From Siphonodentalium dalli (lineage: Eukaryota > Mollusca > Scaphopoda > Gadilida > Siphonodentaliidae): a DNA stretch of 64,000 nucleotides. How positions within the stretch are numbered: position 1 is the stretch's first letter; the number at the start of each line of letters is the position of its first letter. Shown here piece by piece: positions 28,901-40,900 of the stretch. The notes beneath the pieces were generated by a model that was given only the letters and a program-made list of their open reading frames with translations, did not search any database and was not told the DNA's origin. The DNA lies in assembly GCA_032622095.1 (NCBI GenBank), contig CP136063.1, positions 118,132,723 through 118,196,722 on the forward strand. The letters are read 5' to 3'. The position numbers and the translations under genes were made by a program.

Positions 28901-31900
28901 ATCCGTCCGTCGTCTGTCTGTCTGTAGACACTTTACGCATGGTGCGATAACTCGAACATTTTCTAACTGATCAGAACCAAATTTTGTGTATGAGTTTCTC
29001 AAACCAAAATACAGATCGAGTTCGAATATGGGTTTGATCCGAGTTTTTTTTTACGCAGTTATGGCCCTTTTTCGACTTAGAATTCATGGATGCTACGATA
29101 ACTAAAAAAAAAAATATCTGATGAGAACCAAATTTGGTATGTGAGTTTCTCTACCTAAAATACAGTTCGAGTTCGAATATGGGTTTGATCAGATTATTTT
29201 TAGTGGAGTTATGGCCCTTTGATATAGAAATCATGCATGCTTCGATAAATCAACCAGTTTTCATATGATAGGAACCAAATTTGGTATGTGAGAGTTTTTC
29301 AACTCAAAATACAGATCAAGTTTGAATATGGGTTAGATCCTGTTTTTTATACCAGAGTTATGGCCCTTTTTAACTAGGGATTGAACAGATTCGATATTTT
29401 TATGCTTATCATATAGAACCATAGCAGCTAACACCTGTGATATCAGTTAGCTCTGAGAGAGAATAGATTAAGCTGTATTATTGGGAGTAGAGTTATTTTT
29501 AGCCATAATATTGTCAGCACACAGTGGAAGGTGTAATTGGGGAATCTCATTTCCGATTTAACCACGCCTCCGTAATTACTTCCTAGATACTGTCGCTAAC
29601 TCTTGCAAGCGCTGGTGGCTGGGCGGTTTATGAGACTGTGAGCTGGAGCGAGTGCATGGTGCTAATTGCCAGAATTGATTGGGCATAACATAAAAACGAT
29701 ATACAAAGGAGGGAAACAATATGATGTCTTGATATGATTTAAGACTGACTCAATTCATGTTCCAGGACACGTCTGCGCACAATAATAATTAATAATGTGC
29801 CAGACAAAAATTATGCGAAATAATTTCGTCCTAAGTGATTTGTTTTTCTTCGGTGTGAATGAAATTCACACGGTAACGCTTGTCCGTCCTAGCAATGATT
29901 ATGAAGTGAGAAAAACTATTTGTAAAGGATAACATGTAGGGGCCAATGTATATACGTAGTGAAAGTAGTCCTCCCTTTCAATCTTAATTTCCACACATGT
30001 GCCAGTATTTTAGCAAGTAACTGGCCCTACCCAGCCAGACATGTCAGTTTCTCAAAAGAAATCATAACATAAATGACGTCAGAAAGCAGTGCACGTGCTA
30101 ATCAGATTTTGCCATAAAGTGACAACCATTCATCTAAGTTACGCGTCGGCTTTTTTCTTTGATTTGCCGATGTGACGCCACACAAAGGAAGCAAACTTAA
30201 AATATATGGTGTTTGGTTTTGAGTGTAATTTTAAGCCGATGGCCATTTCAAATCGCCGGGACAAGCACCCGTGTTATTCAACATGTTGGTCTTAAAGAGG
30301 TTATGAACTAATGGATGTCACAACCTATAACGGATGTGTCGGATTAACACACAGGAAACGAGGCTGCATTTCATTTGATTTTTCACACGTTTGATCCGCG
30401 AAGGCATTGGCAATCAATACTAGAGAAATAATAGAGCTTAGTTGTTGCATAATATAACAAAATGGGCTTTAATAACACGGAAGTGATAAACTTATATGCC
30501 TTCTGGAAGAAAGATATTGTTTAAACTGTTCGTACTTCCAACCAACTAGCTGCATCGACTAATAACAATATGTTTTGCTCTAATTTTTATTATGGATTTT
30601 TAGTCACTAAATAAGTGTCACTAAATAATGTACATTCAACTATGCCGGTTTATGTAGTCGAATCTAGATAATGTTTATAATACGCATCGTCTAAAGTCGA
30701 AGTTTTGTCTTAGGTTACATAATTAATGTCAGATAGAACTGCTCCTTCAAATCTAACTTCCCCATGTCTGATTTCTTGACACCTTGTACACATGGTAACG
30801 GACGAGTAGAATCATTTGAAACAAGAAACTTGTATACCGCATCGAAACGATAATTACCGAATCCGGTATAATATTGTAGAAGGTTGGATTTCTTTGAGGC
30901 GTTGTCTACCGAAAAAGAACGGAGGTGATTTGTTTGCATCATTGTTGTGTTTTTTTGTCCCTCTTTGAAACGAAAGTTATTTTAGCAAACTATATCACTT
31001 AAAAATCCGAAATACACATATAAACTATATTAACATACCTTTGAACAAACGTATGTATTCCTTGTAATCCTGTCAATATTGAAGTTTTCGTGACTTTTGT
31101 TACACAGTCTGATCCAACATAACATCTTTCATTGTTGGTTTTCGGCTTCGAAATTGGCCAAAATATCACCATTGATTTAACGTTAGAATCTGGCCCCAAT
31201 TTGTTTTATATAACGACTGTCACTATTACAAGATGCATACGCACACGTAGACATCTTTAAAAGCTCGGAAAGAAGTTATATTATCGTGTTAAACAACGTT
31301 TTAAAACGAGTGTAAATCCATCTCCGAGAGGTTCTTTTGTTTTGCAATGCATCGTCCTTGAACTTCGTTAGCTGTAACGCGATTGGCCAGTTACCACTGT
31401 CAGTCAATAATCTGAGGTTCGTCAATTGGACAGAGGTGCCATCTGTTGTTTATTGTATTTCCATATAGCTCTCTGGTTTAGCATATCAATGCAGTGTTCA
31501 TACCTGGTACAGTCACCTAATTTTATAGAGTTAAAATTGTTAACCCTGGTCATCAATTTTATGCTTTTGTATATTTGTCATGTAATCATTCTCCTATTAT
31601 ATCCCTTTCACTTGTATGGATTTTTGTGGTTAAAATGAACTCTTAATTCTCAACATTCCTGATACTTAGTAGAAATACCTTTCATCTGATATATCTCATT
31701 TTATTGAGATGTATGTAAATTGTGTATGTGAGTTTCTCAGCCCAAAATACAGATAGAGTTCGAATTTGGGTTTGAACCATTTTTAGCTCAACTTTACTTT
31801 GTAAAGTTTGAGCTATTGCCATGGCTTGGTATCCGTCGTGCGTGTGTGTGTGTCCGTGTGTGATGCGTCAACAATTTCCTTTAGCACAGGCTACAGGTTG

Positions 31901-34900
31901 TACCTTTGGTCGGATCATTATAAAATTTGTCATGGCTGTTGATATTGACATGTAGATGGGAATGAGTCATTTTGGGTTCATTCGGGAAAAAAACATGGCC
32001 GCCAGTGGCCATCTTGGATTTCAATATTCAATCCATTAGCACGGGCCACAGGTCGTACTGTTCGTCTGATCATCATGAAATTTGTCATGGATGTTAATAT
32101 TGACATGTAGATGGGAACGAGTAATTTTGGGGTCATTCGGCCAAAAAACATGACCGCCAGCAGCCATCTTTAATTTTACTCTTTGTATGACTAAATTCCT
32201 TGGGAACGAGTCATTTTGGGGTCATTCGGCCAAATAACATGGCCGCCAGCAGCCATCTTGGATTTTGCTCTTTGTATGACTAAATTCTTTAGCACGGGCT
32301 ACAGGTCGTACCTGTCTGATCATCATAAAATTTGTCATGGCTGTTGAAATTGGAATGTAGATGGGAACGAGTCATTTTGGGGTTATTCGGACAAAAAACA
32401 TGGCTGCCAGCGGCCATCTTGGATTTCATAATTCGATCCATTAGCACGGGCTACAGGTCGTACTGTTCATCTGATCATCATGACATTTGTCGTGGGTGTT
32501 AATATTGACTTGTAGATGGGAACGAATTATTTTGGGGTCATTCGGCCAAAAAACATGGCCACCGGCAGCCATCTTAGATTTTACTCTTTGTATGACTAAA
32601 TCCTTTAGCATGGGCTACAGGTCGTACCTTTAGTCTGATCATCATAAAATGTGTCATGGCTGTTGAAATTGACATGTAGATGGGAACGAGTCATTACGTG
32701 CGCTCGCGCAACAGTATGGCGATCAGACAAATTCGTAGGTTGGTGTCACCCTACTCCGTTTCACTCCATGACGTCACCAAAAACGACGTAAAACGTCGTG
32801 GCGTTCTGACATTTTTACTGTGCCGCGTTTTGCTATGTTTATTTTATGTGTTGTTTTCGATTATTTGTTTGTCGCCAATATCGCCATTTGTCGGGATTCC
32901 CTGTTTCTATATTTAAAACTGGCATGCTCGTAGTGAGCCTCGATTTCGATTTTTTCTCCTAGGTCAAAATACGTCAGAGTTATGACAAAAATAGATCGAC
33001 CTACAGTTTCTCCATCAGAACTCTACATCAAAGAGTCTATAGACTCCTTCTGGACCTACATAGACTCCTTCATTTGGGTATTTTTACTTACAATTGGGAA
33101 GTTTTATCATTTTTAGTTCGTGCGAAGACCTATTTTTATCTTTTTATCGTGCGGGAAAAGAGAGACATTCAAAACGCGATTTCGTAATTCGACGCAATAG
33201 GTTGAATAGCCTAACCTTCAGTCGAGTTCCGGGTCAAATACGACGAATGACATAACACAAAACAAAACGTATTTGCTGACACAAACACCGTTTGAAGAGT
33301 TTATTATTACATAAAATGATCGTTATTGATTAATTATTGATTTTTATTTACACAAATGGTATTAATTATTTATTATAATTGCTCCTTTGGTCAACTTTGA
33401 CTATCGGAAAATCAAAATCACAATATGCCGCTGAAAAAAATGTAATCGATATTAAAGTCTCATCCTTTCGGCAACATGGAATTGGTTTTAATTACTTAAA
33501 TTATTAATATAGTAATTTGCCTTTTATCTGTGATGAAATAAGAGAAATGGTAATTGTCTTTTTTTGCTAACATTAAATTAAATTAAATACATTTAAGTAA
33601 AATACAGTGAAATTGTTTTTTAAATTATTGTTTATTACATTTTTGCGCACGTTGGCATCTGTCTGAGTGCATTCTAGTTTTGGGGTTATTCGGCATTAAA
33701 ACATGGCTGCCAGCGGCCATTTTGGATTCTACTCTTTGCATGACTAAAGATATCAAATGTTTTTGAATTGTTGGAAAACATAGCCGCCAGCAACCATCTT
33801 AGTTTTTACTTTTATATACATGTATATATATATATCTCTTCATGTTGATAAACTAGTATTAGATATTCAACTTTCCACATTCCTAATAACTCCATCGACA
33901 GTAACACATTAAATTATTCCCTTTCCAAGTTGAGCTACAGTGTCATTGACACTTTCATTTTATATTTTAAACGGAGTTATGGCTTATGGATTTTCGCGTC
34001 CGAACTGAAAATAGCTGATCACTATCGCCAAGGTATGGGTTAAACATCTGCCGATCATGATCGGCCTCTCGTTTACATATTAAATCGGAAAGTATTAAAC
34101 ATAATTTGGAAACACAGTTTTCTTATTTATTGTTATTAGGCTTTGCATTGTTGGTTCAGTCACAATGGTTTGTATTGTCACCAAAACAGTTTTAATTAAC
34201 CTGACACAATGAATGAGCCATCACGACCGCTCAGAGTTGAATGTAGACCAGACATCTAAACTTATCAAGGATCCCTAGTCTACACCAGAGACAGAAAGAG
34301 TACAGCGTCAAGTATGTCAAATCTACCACACGTACATTTGGTTGGTATCGCTTTCCGCGAGGTAAAAATTAATGCATTCGTTCACTTGTGGACTAGAAAA
34401 GCTGTCCGATGTTTGGAATAGAGAGTTTCCGGTTTACAGAGGTGAGAATGCACTTGGGTGAACTCAGGACTGGACAATTTGTTCGGTATCGAGAGGGATT
34501 CTGTTTATACAGGGTCCATTTTGGAGAAGTTTTACTGTACACAGGTTGAAATCTAATGCACCATGGCCTGGCTATGAATAAAACATTATTTCGTTTGCTA
34601 TAAATAATGCCTTGCATGTGCTATTTTCAATGGTGTCAGTCACAATATATTCTGTAATCTTCTGAATCATGAAACATGATAGATGTTGTCCCATGTTGAA
34701 AGGCAACCACATAATATCTCATTGACTTTTATTTATATTTCAGAATGTCCAAATGGTCATACCTATGTTATTGGAAATGTAAGTATAACTCATAATCAGT
34801 ATACTTCAAGTTTTGAGGACAAATGAAGATAAAATCTATTAAGTTCTCTTAGTTTGTATATCGTGGACACAAATGTCAATTTAAGTAGTAGACATTTTTT

Positions 34901-37900
34901 TCTGCAAATTGGATACAAATGCTAAGTGAATAAATATCTGTTTATTGATGCCCTCTCCATGGACCAGCCTAGAGGGTGATTTGGAAGAGATCTCCCTAAA
35001 ATGTGCCACTATGTGCCCCAGGGAGAAGAGACTTCTCTCTCATATACCTATATTAAATACTCTCTGGAACTTGGACAATGGTGACCTGAAGCTAGTGAAA
35101 ACCTAATGTAGATGCGAGAATTTCTCGCTGATTGACCAGTCCTGGAGAATCCCATATTGGTGCACGTCTTGATGGTGGTGGTGGGGAGGTGGTGGCTTAA
35201 GAAACTATTTGCTTATTAGCCCGCAGAATATAAGTATAAACAGCCCGCATAATATAAAAACTACGCAGTAATAACACGAATTGCTTGGCCGTGCTTGCAT
35301 CGACCGCAGAGTCGGGATAGACAATGACGCGGTGATCGATACAAACTAATCTCGGGCTTGCCACTTTCCGAATTCCTAGCGTTCTGATTGGCTAATAGTG
35401 AGGGACTGAATACTATAATTTATTGTCATTGGTAGAATTGAGCAGACAAAGACTTGAACAATCGTTGGAACTTGTCGGCAGTGAATAATTCTAGCACACC
35501 GATTTGCTTTAAATGAATATTTATATTTAGCTATGAAGACGTCATCGGAATATATCGCGATCTAAAAATAGATTCGGTTAAACCTGGTTTATATTTAACC
35601 CTCGGATGCTGACGTTGGAATATTCAATGATCTATCGTAGATTTGATCGGTTCTTACGGTATCGTTTCAACTGTTCCGCTTGCTATTAATATGCAAATAC
35701 TTGGTGTGTACTAGACTTGTTGAATGCACGCTAAGATTAAAGCCAATCGGAAGCGCTGGAGGGGCTCTCAAACTACGAGAAATAGCAGGCCATTTCTCAC
35801 CAATTTGATAACCCCTCCTATGGAATCTGAAGTTGTCAAGATGAATTAAGTAGCATATTATCTTTTTATTATTTACAATGGCCGGATGAGCTCTCGCAGG
35901 AGCTAAGTACTAATAATGCATCAACAGTAACATTTATAAAATACATGAATAATCACACATAATAATATCACAACAAAGTTTATGATAATGACTAGAATGG
36001 TTTAACCTCTTCGCTGCTATGACGTCCGTAACTATTACGGACGTAAAAGTGCACGCCGTGTGCTATATGGTCCGTAGGTACTACGGACCTACTTCAGCAC
36101 ACTATAAGTAGGCCATTATACATAACTGGAACTCAGAGATTGGTGCATCGGAATAACTGTATCTCCAAGTTTCTAACAGTGTATGATGTTCCACGATTGT
36201 GAACGATAATAGCCTTTCAACCGAGTCAGTTTTATAGTTCTTGTGGTATTCCCGTTATAGTTTCCCATTGGAAAATGGCAATAACGTCAACAGCCCAGCA
36301 CACGACGTCATAACGTCATTTAGCAGCGAAGAGGTTAATGGATGAATGTGAAAGTCGCCAGATATAGCCAGATGCAACAATGACCCGAGAACTTGAGTTA
36401 TGATCGGATAGATAGTATTGAAGACTATATGAACGAGCGTTAATGAATGTTTTAATTGAGTTATGCTAGGAGTATGCTAGTATTGAACTATATGAATGAG
36501 CGTTAACGAATTTGCTTCTGATGGTCATTGCTGCACCTTGACTGGCACTTTCCTCTATAGCACTTTTACAAAATTATTGGTTTAATTGGTCTGATTACTG
36601 ACCAGCTTTGTCTCACTGACTAGACGAGTCATGATATTAGTACATTGACATCTGACTGTCAACATACTGACATTATGACTACATATATGACAAGTACGGA
36701 TGGAGGAAGGTTCGAACAACTTCGGAATTTAATCGGTCTATATCTTCCGAGAACCAGTACTAGACTTTTAAAAGACTTTGAATGTGAGTATCCGTACTTT
36801 TATTTAATACGTCTGAAGGTCACTAATCATGCTATCGCATGAATAGATGCAATTACTTTACATTATCGATTGAGATGCAAATGATAATAGGAAGGACGAT
36901 TTCCTTACATGCATGAAGTTACCCCTATATATATGAATGCCCAATACATGTACGATTACATATATATACATAGCCTTTATTTGGATTAATGGGACTCTCC
37001 AGTGCTGGTATCCTACTCTTTACCATAAAGTTATGAAAATAATAATACGTTACTAAGACGAATTATGGTGAGTATGCATGCTTTAATATTGAACATCACG
37101 ATAAGATGCTATCCTGAATTTGGGGCGTTTAGATTTAAACTACCCAAACGAAGCTGGGTACCAGCGGAGAGCCCCAAAGAAGGCATGAGTATGATACCAC
37201 CATCAAGAGTGCACGGTTAAGATAAAATAGTGGAAATGAGGAAGATGACTATTTAGAACATGAATGACTTTATAATCGAGATTACGACTGATCGCGAGGG
37301 ATACGAATGACTCCCTATCCCCGTGGGCTGTATGACCCGGCTAAGGCGCGATGAGCCTGCTGCAATGTGGCGATGGGAGTGTGAATATATCGTGTATAAC
37401 AGTCTGACTCCCATCTGCCCAGGGTTTTTATTAAATGGTCTTCGATTCGAGCGGCGCATGCAGTGGTTGCTGCTCCAATACGAAGGCTGTGACCCGAGTA
37501 ATATTGCGAAGAAATTCCGCAGCTGTGTATTAATTCTTTGAGGTTGCTGACAAAGTTATGGCGAGTTAGTGGGTGGCCATCAGAACTCACCAACAATGGT
37601 GAGTTTTCTGAGGCTCCGCTCCTTCTGCGAGAACTGATTAGTTGTTCCAACAGTAGGACTGGACATATGGAAGGTAAACAGAAATATTTAATATGAACGC
37701 CCTTTTTGAATGGGTCTGTTTTTGATTGACGTAGCAGCAACGAGGCCGATTTGAGCTTATGGCTGGAGTGAAAAGTCACGTCTTTTATAGAAATGGCAGA
37801 AGCTTTCTCGTGACTGCTCTTAATTGTGAATTCTCCACATCTAAGAAATCCAAAGAAACCTATTACAAGTGCAGTTTTCATCACTAGGCGATCAACGGTA

Positions 37901-40900
37901 GAGATACCTGAGGGTGACTGATTGAGTTTAGCAACTAGTTGATGTAGAATATCAAAAGTGATTGGCAAGCGAGGGCGAGCTGTGGTACCTTGCTGTTTCT
38001 TAATAGACTTGAGCACTCCCTGCACTCTTGGCCATGGGTGGCCATTGGGTTGCTCCATAGGATTAGACAGACCAGCCGCTATGTAGAAAAAACGTATTCC
38101 TGACAAGTATAACTTTATAGTTGAAAGTGTGAGTCTTTTCTCGGAATAGCAGAATGTTATAAACTGCAAAATTGCTATTTCGTCCAATACTGGCAGCTGG
38201 CGGTCAATAATGATGGGAATGTTGGCCATTAGTGCGAACTTTTTAAGCCAATTGAGGCCGACTTGGTATTGTACCCTAGTTTGAGGAGAAACAGAAGTTA
38301 ACCACAGCTCCTCCGCCTTGCTGATTAGACTGCCGTGACTGCGTTGAAGGAGGGGCATGGCATTGGTTCGGAATCTGCTTCCGGTGCCAAATTTCGAAAT
38401 TCCTGAAAACAATAACGTGACAGCTTATCAGCAATAGTATTCTGTTTGGAGGGAATATATGCTGCATAAAACATGAAGTTGTGAGTTAATGCAGAAAGAG
38501 TGAGACGACGCATTAAATTCATAATGGCTGGAACCTTGGAACGGCCTTTTCTAATGATTAAGACGGTCGCTTCATTATCGCACATGAAAACAATGCGTTT
38601 ATTAGACCATAATTGACCCCATAGCATGGATGAAATGGCTATAGGATATATTTCGAGAAAAGCCATTGACCAGTCTTTTTCGTGCTCAATTTTCATTTCG
38701 TGAGGCCATCGACCATGAAACCAGTGGGTGCGGAAAATGCCTCCAAAGCCAATTGAGGAACTGGCGTCAGTATAAAGACTCAGATCGTGAGATGACACGA
38801 AATCGCTATTAAGAAAAACTGATGAACCGTTCCATGATTCCAGGAAGCCGAGCCACATGGCTATGTCGCGACGGCACGCAGCCGATATATTTACATGATG
38901 ATGCAATTCAGGCACTGATGATGCTAATGAAATTAAATAAGATATAAAAGAGCGACCAGGAACGACTACTTTGGCCGCAAAGCTCATGTGGCCCAACAGG
39001 CTCAATAATTTCTGCTTAGTACAGGTTGATTTGGCCATGAATGATTGCAGCAGCTGCTTGAGACCCACCAATTTGTCTTGAGGGAGGCGGCACTCCATTT
39101 TTTCAGAGTCTAAAATGATGCCGAGAAATTCTAAACAAGTTGAAGGGCCGACTGATTTTTCTTCGGCTAAAGGGATATTTGCGTCTGAAAATGCTTTGAT
39201 CAGGTTATCAACCACTGGTTGAGGGTTAATATCTCTGGGTATAATCGTAACAAAATCGTCCAAGTAGTGCAAGAGATTAGGTACCCCATAAATGTTGGTG
39301 GCGATCCAGCATAGAGCTATTGATAGAGAATTAAAAAAAATTGGGGACGAACGACTGCCAAAACACAACTTGGAATAAAAGTAATAATTTTTTTCGCCAG
39401 CTGATGCCGTAGTATGGCCACAATGACTTTTTTGTTGGGCATAATTTGAAAGCATTGGAAATGTCACAATGAAAAAGATGACTGCCTCGAGGTAGTTGCT
39501 TAATTATCTTTGCTGCATGGTCCACGGAAACATACGTTAGAGAGAAGTCTTCTTGGCTAATCAAGGAATTAAGAGAATTAGCCTTAGCTGAGTTATGGGG
39601 GGCGGACATGTCGACTATGAGGCGCTTTTTTTTGGATAGTTTCCTTACTGCGATTCCAATAGGGTTAATGCGATACGTGGCGAATGGTGGCTCCGAAAAT
39701 GGCCCAAAAATGAAACCTTTGTCCTGTTCTTTTGCAAGTAACTCGTCGACCGCCGCTGGGTCTTGAACTGCTGATTGCAGATTTCTTAATGATAAAGATT
39801 GGGTTGGCAATTGTGATATTCCCGTGTCAAAGCCTAATGTAAAGCCCTGAATTAAAAAATCCACAAATTTTTTATCTGGATAACTGTGAAGCGCCCAGCT
39901 TAAAAAACCGACATTGACTGGTGTGAAAATTGACTTTGGAATAGCCGAACCAAACTTATTTAGCGACAGGTCTACAGTAGGTAGTCAAGCTGATTTGCCA
40001 GGAGGGGGAAACTGAAAAGGCTTTTGCCGAGGCTGCTTTCTGCTGCACACCTGTCGAGAATGAGGACCTTGGCACGACAGGCATTGGTGAGAATACTTGC
40101 ATGAAGGTCCGAAAGTACAGCCCCGGACTGAATTAAATTGCAGACATGGCGTCCCGGGCACCGCTGGATTACTAATAGCCGGGGGTGAATTGGTTGGGGG
40201 CGGTGCGGAAAATTTAGGTGGGGCAGATTGGCTAAAACTGGGATTGGAAGAGGCCAGTAAACAAAATTTTGCCGAATGTGAAGTACTCTGGCATAAGTAG
40301 CACGCCATTGATTTTTGGCTCGTGAAAATTGTGCAGTACAGGTGATTGTCTCTAAGAGACCAATCAACTTTGGTGCCCCGGGCCAACCAAGCAGCTGCTT
40401 TAGCTGAAAAAGCCAAATGATATGCATAAAATGATTCGCCATATTGGGATGCAATGTGTATTATGTCAGAAAGGTATGCATCCATCTCGGCCCGCCTGTT
40501 TGGAAAAACCTCGCAAATAACGTTCTTGTAGTGACCATATGCTCGAATGAATTCGTGAAGCGATAAGGATTTCGACAGGCGGGCGTCGAATTTATCTGCT
40601 TTGCAGGCTTCGACTTGAGGCATAATAAGCCTTACAAGATTAATATCTCTACCTGCGAGAATATCCGCCCGTAACCCGTGAGAGATGTCTGCTTCGATTT
40701 CTGGTAGCGAAGCCAGAGGGACACCCCCTGAATGCAGCAAAATGTTTGGTTGGACGAAATTGTCACTCGTTGAACTCTGCTGCTGCGAATTGCTGTTTGA
40801 ATGCACTTCTGAGAGTTTATGCACCAGTTGCTGGTTAGCCGCAAGCAAGTCAGAAATCTGTTGGTCCCTTGAACGGTCCGAGGATCGAGACTGACCTACA

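Noticed and set aside
30715-31199. Possible minus-strand host exons
   Set aside because: Two open frames of 66-75 codons, but no domain, no convincing splice sites and no link between them.
38276-38467. Separate small ORF between RT and recombinase
   Set aside because: It is the third frame of the RT/recombinase overlap, without homology.
39388-39394. Programmed -1 ribosomal frameshift at the A7 tract in RT
   Set aside because: A -1 slip on A AAA AAA leads into the third, closed frame. The shift needed goes the other way and lies inside the RT palm, so a lesion is likelier.
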